A DNA stretch of 64,000 bases from an uncultured Acidimicrobiales bacterium. Lineage in GTDB: Bacteria > Actinomycetota > Acidimicrobiia > Acidimicrobiales > Aldehydirespiratoraceae. The notes beneath the pieces are model-generated. The model worked only from the letters and a program-made list of their open reading frames with translations. It did not search any database and was not told where the DNA came from. Of the stretch, positions 19,256 to 28,179 are shown one piece after another; the stretch's first letter is position 1; the number at the start of each line of letters is the position of its first letter. The DNA is taken from positions 62,001-126,000 of the forward strand of contig CAJQPN010000014.1 of assembly GCA_905480195.1 (NCBI GenBank), given 5' to 3'. The translations under genes and the position numbers were made by a program.

Positions 19256-19300
19256 TTTCGGAAAAAGTGAGCGGGGCCGGGACAGATCCCGGCCCCGCTC
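19256..19300 (-). terminator. intra-operon terminator/attenuator-like hairpin between SBP and ATPase genes
   Basis: Perfect 14-bp arms GAGCGGGGCCGGGA/TCCCGGCCCCGCTC with 4-nt loop (19269-19300), followed on the minus strand by ACTTTTTCC. Confidence 0.7.
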
Positions 19301-19355
19301 TCATATCACGTAGGCACCGACCCTCGAGTGGATCGGGGCCGGTGACCGAGCTGAC

Positions 19356-20405
19356 TTAGGGCTCGGTCGGGACGACGATGTCGCCGTCGACGATCTGCTT
19401 CTTGAAGTCGTCGAGCTGGTCGGCGATGTCGTCGACATAGCCACCTGAAGTCGAGTAGCCGACTCCGTCGGTGGACAGGTCGTAGACCGTGTTGCCAGCT
19501 TCGAAGGTGCCGTTGATGTGCGCCTTGATGATCTCGAACACGGCGTTGTCAACGCGCTTCAGCATCGAGGTGAGGACGTACTCTTGGACCTCAGGATCGA
19601 CGGTGTTGTACTGGTCGGAGTCGACGCCGATGCCCCAGACCTTGCTGCCCGTGGCTTCGCTCTGCTCTTTGGCGGCCTCAAAGAGGCCCGCACCGGTGCC
19701 ACCAGCAGCGTGGTAGATGATGTCGGCGCCCTGCGCGTAGATCGCAAGGGCGGTTTCCTTGCCGGAGGCCGGGTCATTGAAGCCGTCGAAGTTCGGGAAC
19801 TCGGTGATGTACTCCGAGATGATCTCGATGTCGGGGTTCACGGCTTTGGCGCCTGCGATATAGCCCGCTTCGAACTTCTCGATGAGGCCGAAGCAGCACA
19901 CACCGCCGATGAAGCCGATGGTACCCGTCTCGCTCTTGAGCGCAGCGGCAGCACCTACGAGGAACGAGCCCTGCTCTTCGGCGAAGGTCAGACCGGCGGT
20001 GTTGTCACTAACCGGCACGCCTCCGTTGTCGAAGTCGAGCATCGCATCGTCGACAACTGCGAAGTTGATGTCGGGGTTTTCGCCCGATACCGCAGCGGCG
20101 TCGCCGGCGAAGAGGAAGCCGATGGCGAGCACGATGTCACTGTTGTCAGCCTGAAGCTGAAGCAGTTCGGCGCGGTTGGAGCCGTCATCATTGGGTGAGA
20201 CCTTCGAGGTTGCGACCCCGAGTTCGTCGGCAGCCCGGGCGAGGCCGGCAGCGGCGGAGTCGTTGAACGACTGGTCGCCCTCACCGCCGATATCGAAGAC
20301 GAGTCCGACGCTGACGTCTGAGCCCTCGTCGTCGTCACCACACGCGGCAGCGACGAGCGAGAAGGACAGCAAGACCGACAGCAAGAGCAAGAGATGCTTG
20401 CGCAT
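19356..20405 (-). CDS. BMP family ABC transporter substrate-binding lipoprotein
   Basis: Lipobox-like signal MRKHLLLLLSVLLSFSLVAAACGDDD; VGLVFDIGGEGDQSFNDSAAAGL. Confidence 0.93.
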   Translation of the reverse strand: MRKHLLLLLSVLLSFSLVAAACGDDDEGSDVSVGLVFDIGGEGDQSFNDSAAAGLARAADELGVATSKVSPNDDGSNRAELLQLQADNSDIVLAIGFLFAGDAAAVSGENPDINFAVVDDAMLDFDNGGVPVSDNTAGLTFAEEQGSFLVGAAAALKSETGTIGFIGGVCCFGLIEKFEAGYIAGAKAVNPDIEIISEYITEFPNFDGFNDPASGKETALAIYAQGADIIYHAAGGTGAGLFEAAKEQSEATGSKVWGIGVDSDQYNTVDPEVQEYVLTSMLKRVDNAVFEIIKAHINGTFEAGNTVYDLSTDGVGYSTSGGYVDDIADQLDDFKKQIVDGDIVVPTEP

Positions 20406-20422
20406 TGGTTGTTTCCCTCCAG

Positions 20423-20441
20423 GCCGCCCCCCCGGGGCGGC
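20423..20441 (-). promoter_or_regulatory. GC-only hairpin in the 5' leader of the BMP substrate-binding gene
   Basis: GCCGCCCC-CCC-GGGGCGGC, perfect 8-bp arms, 17 nt upstream of the start codon at 20405. Confidence 0.5.
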
Positions 20442-20559
20442 GCATTTGAACCGAGCCGATACGACAGTCGCACCGGAGTCGGCACACCGTATCCCGCGCG
20501 GTGGCAATGTGCGAAGGCCTGTCCCTGGGGAAAACTCTGCGCCCGCGACTTGGGTGCAC

Positions 20560-21522
20560 TCAGTAGAAGACGCACTTCGAGCGGTGCCTCGGCACGGCCT
20601 TGTAGAGCGCGTCGGCACCGAGGTTCCACAGCACGTTGTCGAGGCTGCCACTGGTGAGGTCGGGTCGCCTGGTTTTACGGACTTCGGCAGCGAGTAACTC
20701 GACCGCATGGACGCCACACGCTCGGATCTCAAGCTCCGCTGATGAACCGACCGGAATGTCCTCGACCGCCTCGATCCGCGTGAGGAGCTCGTCGGAGAAG
20801 ACCAGCACGTCGTTCAGCCGCAGAACGTGGGGGACGAGGTTGTCGGCGAACATCGTGAGCTGATCGAGATCGTCGAATCGGCCAAGCTGCGTCCGTCCAA
20901 ATGCGACCGCCAGGTCTTGGACGGTGATCTGAGCTCGCTTGTAGAGCGAAACCGGTCCTGCGATGGGATGATCGTGAACGTCGCGGTAGAACCGCATGGC
21001 TGTGAGCGACTCAGCGAGAGTGGCGGCCGACCCATCTGCCGCCTCGATCACGCCGACGAACGCTCCGTTCGCTCGCTGATCGACGAACTCGGCGAGATCG
21101 GCCAGGGCCAGAGTGAACAACTCCATGAGTTCGTGGGCGGGTGAGCCGTCGAGTTCCTGCCCGAACACAACTGCCCATTCATCGACGGTGTTCGAGAAGA
21201 GCGCATCGGTTGTAATCGCGCCATTGGCGTCGACCCAGTCACGAAGCGATGCAGCGACCGTGTGGTAGCCAGAGTGACCTGGACGTTTGCGCAAGTACGG
21301 AAAGTAGCCCGAGCCGAAGTTGATCGCATCGAGCGTCAGCACGAACGCCGCAGTCGATTCGGCGTTCCCGATCGGTTGCTGACCGGGATCATTGGGCGGC
21401 AAATCGAGGTCGAGTCGGGTTGCGAACGGGGCGATCGCTGACTCGTCGACCCGAACATGGGTCGACACGGCAGCCACTGCGGCACACGACGTCCGGATTC
21501 GGTCGAAGATCGAGGCGGTCAC
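20560..21522 (-). CDS. queuosine salvage protein, Qng1/DUF2419 family (queuosine 5'-phosphate N-glycosylase)
   Basis: MRFYRDVHDHPIAGPVSLYKRAQITVQDL, LDQLTMFADNLVPHVLR, AELEIRACGVHAVELL, C-terminal PRHRSKCVFY align to eukaryotic QNG1 motifs (recalled). Confidence 0.85.
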   Translation of the reverse strand: MTASIFDRIRTSCAAVAAVSTHVRVDESAIAPFATRLDLDLPPNDPGQQPIGNAESTAAFVLTLDAINFGSGYFPYLRKRPGHSGYHTVAASLRDWVDANGAITTDALFSNTVDEWAVVFGQELDGSPAHELMELFTLALADLAEFVDQRANGAFVGVIEAADGSAATLAESLTAMRFYRDVHDHPIAGPVSLYKRAQITVQDLAVAFGRTQLGRFDDLDQLTMFADNLVPHVLRLNDVLVFSDELLTRIEAVEDIPVGSSAELEIRACGVHAVELLAAEVRKTRRPDLTSGSLDNVLWNLGADALYKAVPRHRSKCVFY

Positions 21523-21644
21523 GACGGACGAACGTAGCTTGACGAGCGCTCGACGGCGTCATGGTCTCGCCGGTACAACACGGTGACACCGGTCCGTTCT
21601 TCACCGCGCATGGACCCGAGGCCGAGCCTGCCAACGGGGCAGAA

Positions 21645-23102
21645 CTAAAGCCCTCGGCTGGAGCGCCACGCTGCGTAGGTAGCCAGATGATGCAGCGATC
21701 GGACTGCTCGACTGGCCGATGAGTGACACATCTGGCCAGCGGCGCGCCGGGTCGCCGGCGCCGGATTCGACGGGTCGGCTGTCGCAAGCTCGGTTGCCAC
21801 CACGATCGGCGTGCCGGTGGCGGCGCTGATCTCGGTGGCCGCCTCGGCGTAACGGGTGTCTTGGCGCTCGTGGAATCCGACGATGCGTTCGAGGCCGTGT
21901 TCGGGAAAGAACGGGCCGCTGCGCATCATCGCTGCGGTGTTCGACTGGATCCCGATGCCGAGGAGCACCACACCGTCGACGTCAGGGTGTTCGGCCACGA
22001 GCTGCAGGATCTCGGGCACCGTGTCACGGGTCTCGCCACCTGCCATGTCGATCGGGTTGTTCTTGCTCCACCGAGGTGGGAGCTTCGCGTCGATCGCAGC
22101 CAGGAGATCTTGAGGGAGTGGAACGGGGTCGAGTCGGGTGTTGGCCATTGCGTCGACTGCGGCGACACCATGGCCGCCGACCGTGGTCACGATCACGACA
22201 CGACCTCCATCGGGGAGCGGTTGGGTCGCAAAGGTGGCGGCAGCTTCGAACGCTTCCTCGACGTCGGTTGCCCGGATCAAGCCGGCTTGACGACACATGC
22301 CGTCAAACACTGCATCGTCGGATGCGAGGGCGCCGGTGTGGGAGGCCGCTGCACGGGCGCCGGCGGCCGATGCCCCGCCCTTCACCACGACGATCGGCTT
22401 TCGCTCCGACAGGGGCCGCATGCGGTCGAACATCTCGCGCCCGTTCTCGACGGACTCGACGTAAACGAGCGACACGGCGGTGTGCGGATCGTCGGTGAAG
22501 TACTCGAGGTAGTCGGCGATACCGAGTACCGATGCATTTCCGGCTGCCACGGCACGCGACACGCCGACGCCGGTGTGGTTGGCGAGGTTGAGAAACGACG
22601 AGACGAAGTTGCCTGACTGGCTGGCGATGGCGATTTTGCCTGCCGGTGCGTAGGGCGCCACGATCTGGGCACACATCTTGGCCGGTGTCGAAACGACGCC
22701 TTGCCCGTTGGGGCCGGCCAGCGCGATGCCGAGTTCGCCGCACAGGTCTGCGAGGCGCTTTTCGGCATCGGCGCCCTCCGGGCCGGCTTCGCGGTAGCCG
22801 CCGGCCGCGCAGAACGCTGCGGTCACACCCTTCGCTGCAGCCTGCCGCAACAACCCTTCGTTGATCGCCGGGGGGGTGCAGATGAAGACCATGTCAGCGG
22901 CTCCGTCGGGCACGTCATCGATCGAGCCGAGTACGTCGAGCCCCAAAACGGCGCCCGGCTCGCGCGACACGGGAAACACCCGCCCCTCGTAGCCGCTGCT
23001 GAGGAGGTTGTGCAGTGTGACGAATCCGAACTTGCCGGGATGGTTCGACACTCCGGTGATGATGATCCCCTTCGGATCGAAGAGTGCGGAGAGATCAGTC
23101 AT
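21645..23102 (-). CDS. CoA-binding / ADP-forming acyl-CoA synthetase alpha-like subunit
   Basis: FDPKGIIITGVSNHPGKFGFVTLHNLLSSGYEG; GPNGQGVVS; SHTGALASDDAVFDG. Confidence 0.85.
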   Translation of the reverse strand: MTDLSALFDPKGIIITGVSNHPGKFGFVTLHNLLSSGYEGRVFPVSREPGAVLGLDVLGSIDDVPDGAADMVFICTPPAINEGLLRQAAAKGVTAAFCAAGGYREAGPEGADAEKRLADLCGELGIALAGPNGQGVVSTPAKMCAQIVAPYAPAGKIAIASQSGNFVSSFLNLANHTGVGVSRAVAAGNASVLGIADYLEYFTDDPHTAVSLVYVESVENGREMFDRMRPLSERKPIVVVKGGASAAGARAAASHTGALASDDAVFDGMCRQAGLIRATDVEEAFEAAATFATQPLPDGGRVVIVTTVGGHGVAAVDAMANTRLDPVPLPQDLLAAIDAKLPPRWSKNNPIDMAGGETRDTVPEILQLVAEHPDVDGVVLLGIGIQSNTAAMMRSGPFFPEHGLERIVGFHERQDTRYAEAATEISAATGTPIVVATELATADPSNPAPATRRAAGQMCHSSASRAVRSLHHLATYAAWRSSRGL

Positions 23103-23757
23103 CGGAATCAATCTCCAACAACGCATCGACGGCCACGGGCTTGCCGTCGACGAGAATGAGTGGGTTGAGGTCGGCTGACCGAAGGCCGGGTTCCTCAGCC
23201 CCGACTCGAGCGAGCGCTACGAGCGCAGCGATGATTGCGCCCCGGTCGGCTGCGGGTTCACCTCGGAACTCGTCGAAGAGTCGTTGTGTGGTGAGGTCGT
23301 CGAGCATCTCGGCTGCGTCGACCGTGGTGATGGGCGCCAACCGGAAGCTGACATCTCGGATTGCCTCGGCGAGAATTCCGCCCACACCGACCATCACCGT
23401 CATCCCGAATTGGGGATCGGCGTTGAGACCGGCGATCAGTTCTCGGTTCCCGTCGACCATCGACGACACGAGCACCTCGACCCTGCCGTCTTCGGGCAGG
23501 GCCTTACCGAGCAGTTCGACGCAGGCTGCCCGCAGCGCATCGGCGTCGGCAATTCCCAGCCGAACGAGGCCCCGCTCGGTTTTGTGGGCGATGGCCCGGC
23601 CGCAGAGTTTGGCGACGACTGGGTAGGTAATGGTGGCGTCGGCGCTGACGGCTGCAAGGACCTCGTCAGGGGAGTTTCCGGTGACGAATGGAGAAACCGG
23701 AACGCCATACTTGGCGACCACACGGCGTGACTCGGCTTCGGAAAGGGTGATGCTCAC
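23095..23757 (-). CDS. ATP-grasp / ADP-forming acyl-CoA synthetase beta-like subunit
   Basis: GTG start; YPVVAKLCGRAIAHKTERGLVRLGI, LNADPQFGMTVMVGVGGILAEAIRDVSFRLAPI. Confidence 0.88.
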   Translation of the reverse strand: MSITLSEAESRRVVAKYGVPVSPFVTGNSPDEVLAAVSADATITYPVVAKLCGRAIAHKTERGLVRLGIADADALRAACVELLGKALPEDGRVEVLVSSMVDGNRELIAGLNADPQFGMTVMVGVGGILAEAIRDVSFRLAPITTVDAAEMLDDLTTQRLFDEFRGEPAADRGAIIAALVALARVGAEEPGLRSADLNPLILVDGKPVAVDALLEIDSDD

Positions 23758-23770
23758 GCCGTGGGTTGTA

Positions 23771-24163
23771 TCACGCCGACTTGTCGGGGCGTTCAGCCGT
23801 CGAGTCGAGTTCGACTCGACATGCATCGCTCGCGCCGGGCATCAGGTGGCGGTACTTGGCGATGATGGCGTAGACCGGGCGGGCAACCCAACTGATCGGA
23901 GGCGTGACGATCAGGCGGCCCACGATGCTCCAGACGCCGCCTATTGCGATCAGCGTTCGACCGATACCGCGATGGCCACGGTAGGTCTGACCGGTGGGGT
24001 CGACCCAGTATGCGGCGGTCCTCACGTCGTGCTCGGTCAGGCCGAATTCGGCGAGGTCGAGGATTTGCCACGGGGCGACGCGCGCCTCGTCGGGGAGTCG
24101 GCGCTCGACCCACTCGGCCGAAGAGGTGCAGAACCCGCAGTCACCATCGAAGATCAAGAGCAC
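23771..24163 (-). CDS. DUF393 (DCC family) thiol-disulfide oxidoreductase-like protein
   Basis: VLLIFDGDCGFCTSSAEWVERR; start GTG at 24163 (or 24178). Confidence 0.8.
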   Translation of the reverse strand: MLLIFDGDCGFCTSSAEWVERRLPDEARVAPWQILDLAEFGLTEHDVRTAAYWVDPTGQTYRGHRGIGRTLIAIGGVWSIVGRLIVTPPISWVARPVYAIIAKYRHLMPGASDACRVELDSTAERPDKSA

Positions 24164-24206
24164 GCCCCATTGTCCCACCTGTACCGAAGTTTGCGACACT
24201 GGGGTC

Positions 24207-25919
24207 ATGTATGACCTTGTGATCCGTGGTGGAACGGTCGTCGACGGCACCGGAGCGGCGCCGGTCACGGCCGATGTGGCGATCGACGGCGACCAGATCG
24301 TCGTGGTCGGATCGGTCGATGAGCCCGGGCGACGCGAGGTCGACGCTGACGGCGCATTGGTGGCACCCGGCTGGGTTGACGTCCACACCCACTACGACGG
24401 TCAGGCCACCTGGGACTCGGTCATGCGCCCCTCGATCAATCACGGCGTCACCACGGCGGTAATGGGCAACTGTGGGGTCGGGTTTGCGCCGGTTCGCCCC
24501 GGTGGCGAGGCATTTCTGATCGAACTCATGGAAGCGATCGAGGACATTCCCGGCACCGCACTGCACGAGGGCATCGAGTGGCGCTGGGAGACCTTCGGCG
24601 AGTACATCGACGCACTCGCCTCCCTCCCTCGCACACTCGACCTCGGCACGACCGTCCCGCATGCTGCGGTCCGTGCCTACGTGCTCGGCGACCGATGCCA
24701 CGAGTACGACATCACCACCGACGAGATTTCGCAGATCGCCGCCGTCATGGCCGACGGTGTTCGCAACGGTGCGCTCGGGGTTTCGACGAGCCGCACGGTG
24801 CTGCACGCCAGCAAGCACGGCTTCGAACCGGGGACGTTCTCCCTGGACGAAGAACTGATGGCGATCGCAGACGAACTTGCCGGCGTGGGTCGCGGCCTGT
24901 TCCAGTTCGTGAGCGACAACACGTTCCAACAAGACGAATGGCGCTGGCTCGATCACCTCGGCAAGGTCGGCGTTCCGGTTACCTACACCATGGCGCAAGA
25001 GCCCCATGAGCCGGATGGCTTCCGGGCCTGCCTCGAACGCAACCAGGCATCGAACGAGGCCGGACACTCCATCGCCCCCCAGGTTCCGGCTCGTCCGACC
25101 GGCATGCTCTACGGCCTTCAGTCGAGCATGCATCCCTTCCGTTCCCACCCGTCGTTTCGGGCCATCGCCGACAAGTCGCACGCGGAGATCGTGGCCCACA
25201 TGCGCGACGCCGAGTTTCGCCGTCGACTCCTTGACGAGGAGCCGGCCAGCAAGAATCCCTTCGTCCGCTTCATGGCCACCTCGTTTCACCAGATGTTCCC
25301 GCTGGGTGATCCGACCGACTACGAACCATCACCGTCGAAATCGGCGGCTGCAGTCGCCGAACGTGAAGGCCGCACCCCACAAGAGGTCGTCTACGACTGG
25401 ATGCTCGCCGAGGATGGCAAGGCGATGATGTTTGTGCCACTCGGCAGTTACGTCGATCAGGACCATGAAGCGATCCGGGCGATGATCGAGCACCCGGCAT
25501 CAATCTTCGGTTTGAGTGACGGCGGAGCGCACTGCGGACTGATCTGTGACGCCTCCATGCCTACGTATCTGCTTACGCACTGGGCTCGTGACCGTTCACG
25601 GGGCCCGAAGCTGCCGGTTGAGTTGGTAGTGCACAAGCAGACCCAGGCCACTGCCAGGGTGTACGGGCTGAGCGATCGCGGTGTCCTAGCTCCGGGAATG
25701 CTCGCCGATGTCAACGTGATCGATCACGACCGACTCACGTTGCACAAGCCGTACATGATCCACGATCTGCCAGCCGGTGGTCGTCGCCTCGTCCAGGATG
25801 CTGACGGCTACCTGGCCACGGTGAAGGCGGGTGAAGTTGTGGTCGACCACGACGAGATCACCGATGCCCGCCCGGGCCGCACGCTCAAAGCAACCGACGG
25901 CGGTGTCTTGCGGGTCTGA
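24207..25919 (+). CDS. N-acyl-D-amino-acid deacylase / amidohydrolase family protein
   Basis: MYDLVIRGGTVVDGTG, GWVDVHTHYDGQ metal motif, SDGGAHCG. Confidence 0.88.
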   Translation: MYDLVIRGGTVVDGTGAAPVTADVAIDGDQIVVVGSVDEPGRREVDADGALVAPGWVDVHTHYDGQATWDSVMRPSINHGVTTAVMGNCGVGFAPVRPGGEAFLIELMEAIEDIPGTALHEGIEWRWETFGEYIDALASLPRTLDLGTTVPHAAVRAYVLGDRCHEYDITTDEISQIAAVMADGVRNGALGVSTSRTVLHASKHGFEPGTFSLDEELMAIADELAGVGRGLFQFVSDNTFQQDEWRWLDHLGKVGVPVTYTMAQEPHEPDGFRACLERNQASNEAGHSIAPQVPARPTGMLYGLQSSMHPFRSHPSFRAIADKSHAEIVAHMRDAEFRRRLLDEEPASKNPFVRFMATSFHQMFPLGDPTDYEPSPSKSAAAVAEREGRTPQEVVYDWMLAEDGKAMMFVPLGSYVDQDHEAIRAMIEHPASIFGLSDGGAHCGLICDASMPTYLLTHWARDRSRGPKLPVELVVHKQTQATARVYGLSDRGVLAPGMLADVNVIDHDRLTLHKPYMIHDLPAGGRRLVQDADGYLATVKAGEVVVDHDEITDARPGRTLKATDGGVLRV

Positions 25920-26017
25920 TCGAGAGGATGTCTGGTGGCCGGCGCGCAAACGCCGCCACGATCACGTAGCGGCGCTGTCGGTTTTGCTGGTTGATCTCTG
26001 CTTGCCCGGGGGCAGGA

Positions 26018-26107
26018 TCAGCTGTTGCGGCCCATGTTGGGCTTGCGGCCGTGGTTGGCCTTGCTGCGGCGAACCTTGGCCTTCTTCTTCTGGGTGCGCT
26101 TCGACAT
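26018..26107 (-). CDS. 29-aa ribosomal protein bL37-like
   Basis: Own translation: MSKRTQKKKAKVRRSKANHGRKPNMGRNS*; SKANHGxxPN signature of actinobacterial bL37; starts 3 bp after the SDR stop; below the ORF-track length cutoff. Confidence 0.75.
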   Translation of the reverse strand: MSKRTQKKKAKVRRSKANHGRKPNMGRNS

Positions 26108-26110
26108 GGC

Positions 26111-26944
26111 TCACAGGTTAGCGAGCACGCTCGTGTATCCCTCGCGATAGCTCGGGTACGCCGGCTCCCAGCCAAGGTCGTGAAGTTCGCTGTTGCGGCA
26201 CCGTTTGCCCATCGGATGTTCGGCCGGATCGGGGTCGGGCCCAAGTTCGACTCCGAGCCGGTCGGCCAACCAGCGCAACACGACGTCTCGTGGTGTCGGG
26301 GCGCCGTCGACGGCGATGGCGAGGGCCGGAGGGCTCGGGTGCACGGCACACAGTGCAAGTGCAGCGGCGAGGTCGTCGCGATGAATGCGGTTGGTCCAGC
26401 GATCAGGGGTCCCCGGCGTCACGCCGACGGCGCCGCGGCGCACCTGGTCGATGAGCCGAAGGCGACCAGGTCCGTAGATTCCGGCCGACCGAACGATGGT
26501 GGTCGGAACCCGCGACGCGAGTGTGTTCTCGCCGACGATGACGACTTCTGCCGTCGAACGCGTTGGTGAAGCAACGTCGGTTGCGGTGATCCAGCGACCG
26601 TCGTCGGCGCCGTACACGCCGGTCGTCGAGGTGAGGACAGCGCGAGCCGGGTCCTCTGGCATCGCATCGAGCAAGGCCCGGGGGCCGTCGACATAGGCGA
26701 CCCGATAGCCGGCGTCATCCCGGGTCGGGGGCGCAGTGGTGAAGACCACGACATCGGCAGCCGGCACGTTTTCGAGGGTTTCAGGTTTCGACAGGTCGCC
26801 GATGATTGGGGCGGCTCCGTCGGTCCGGCGACCGGAGCGGTTCAGGGTCGAGACCGGTAAACCGGCTTCGACCAGGGCGGTTGCAAGGGTGAGACCGACG
26901 TCGCCGGCGCCGGCGATGAGGACGTGGGGGAGCGAGTCGTTCAT
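26111..26944 (-). CDS. NAD-dependent epimerase/dehydratase (SDR, atypical) family protein
   Basis: HVLIAGAGDVGLTLATALVEAGLPV Rossmann; TTGVYGADDG; NRIHRDDLAAAL. Confidence 0.85.
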   Translation of the reverse strand: MNDSLPHVLIAGAGDVGLTLATALVEAGLPVSTLNRSGRRTDGAAPIIGDLSKPETLENVPAADVVVFTTAPPTRDDAGYRVAYVDGPRALLDAMPEDPARAVLTSTTGVYGADDGRWITATDVASPTRSTAEVVIVGENTLASRVPTTIVRSAGIYGPGRLRLIDQVRRGAVGVTPGTPDRWTNRIHRDDLAAALALCAVHPSPPALAIAVDGAPTPRDVVLRWLADRLGVELGPDPDPAEHPMGKRCRNSELHDLGWEPAYPSYREGYTSVLANL

Positions 26945-26984
26945 CGGAGGCGACGGTAGTGCCGGCCACGCATAAGCTGCGAGC

Positions 26985-27578
26985 ATGGCGCTCGACCCGA
27001 ACTTTGCGGTCCCGTGGACCGAGATGCAATACGGCACCCGCGAGCAGTACGCCCACCTTGGGGCGGCGTTCGAGCAGCACGCCCGTGGCGCACTGGTCGA
27101 CAACCTCATCAACCTGCTCGGTCTGTTGAAGGGACCAACGCTGGGCTATCAGTGCGACCGCTATTCACACTCGCTGCAGTCAGGTACCCGGGCCTACCGC
27201 AACGATGAGTCGGTCGACATGGTCGTGGCTGCGCTGCTTCACGATATCGCCGACGGGTTCGCTCCTGAGAATCATTCCGATGCCGCAGCGGCACTGCTGC
27301 GACCGTACGTCGACGATGAGACGCACTGGGTCGTCAAGCACCATGGTCTCTTCCAGGGCTACTACTACTTCCACCATCACGACGGCGACCGCAACGCTCG
27401 CGACCAGTACCAAGATTCGCCCTACTACGACCGCTGCGTCGACTTCTGTCACGAGTACGACCAGAACTGTTTCGATCCGAACTATCCGGTCATGGACATC
27501 GAGGACTTTCGCCCGATGCTCGACGAGGTGTTGTCCCGTCCCTCGCGCGTGCCGGGTGTTGCGCCGCTCCCCGGCTGA
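26985..27578 (+). CDS. HD domain protein, possibly PhnZ/MIOX-like HD diiron oxygenase
   Basis: YSHSLQSGTRAYRNDESVDMVVAALLHDIADG; VVKHHGLFQGYYYFHHH. Confidence 0.75.
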   Translation: MALDPNFAVPWTEMQYGTREQYAHLGAAFEQHARGALVDNLINLLGLLKGPTLGYQCDRYSHSLQSGTRAYRNDESVDMVVAALLHDIADGFAPENHSDAAAALLRPYVDDETHWVVKHHGLFQGYYYFHHHDGDRNARDQYQDSPYYDRCVDFCHEYDQNCFDPNYPVMDIEDFRPMLDEVLSRPSRVPGVAPLPG

Positions 27579-27630
27579 ACGTCTGCATCTTCACGTGGGT
27601 GTCGGGAGTGAGACCCGTCTGCGCTCGGAC

Positions 27631-28119
27631 TCAGCCCGCTCGAACTGCATCGGCGTTGTTGTTGAACAACGCCCACTCGCCCCACGTGTTGGTCGGGCAG
27701 GTGAGGATGTGTGCTCGCGCCCGGTCGTCGAATCGGTCCAACCGTGTTGCGTCAGAATAGCTGCCGCCTCCTTCGACTCGTCCTCCCAAGTCGATCAGCG
27801 AACCGTTGGGCAGGACGACCGCTTGGGAGGTGGCTTCCCAGGTCGTCGATGCCGGCCAGACCACCGGAAACGATGATTCGCTGTCGACGATGACGAGGCA
27901 GCCTTCGACAACGGCAAGTGTGCCGCTGATCAGAGCAGCGTCGCCGCCGGTATCGAACGGGAGTGACTGGCGGACGACAGGGCCGTCGAGATTGCCAGCG
28001 GCGATCGCAGGGTCGGAGGCGTCGGTCTCGCCGGGACCCCACATCACGGCCCAGATACCGAGCGCAGTGAGGATCAGTGCGAGCGAGCCGAGCGAGAGCG
28101 CCCTGACCTCGCCGTTCAT
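27631..28119 (-). CDS. hypothetical membrane-anchored protein
   Basis: Single N-terminal TM (LGSLALILTALGIWAVMW); no family recognised. Confidence 0.55.
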   Translation of the reverse strand: MNGEVRALSLGSLALILTALGIWAVMWGPGETDASDPAIAAGNLDGPVVRQSLPFDTGGDAALISGTLAVVEGCLVIVDSESSFPVVWPASTTWEATSQAVVLPNGSLIDLGGRVEGGGSYSDATRLDRFDDRARAHILTCPTNTWGEWALFNNNADAVRAG

Positions 28120-28179
28120 GTCGAGCGACTCATCTGCTGACGAACGCCCTCCGCGTGCGGACCGTGGCCATGCGAGGTG

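Noticed and set aside
24141-25289. 382-aa minus-strand ORF
   Set aside because: Antisense to the D-aminoacylase gene, which has clear metal-binding motifs.
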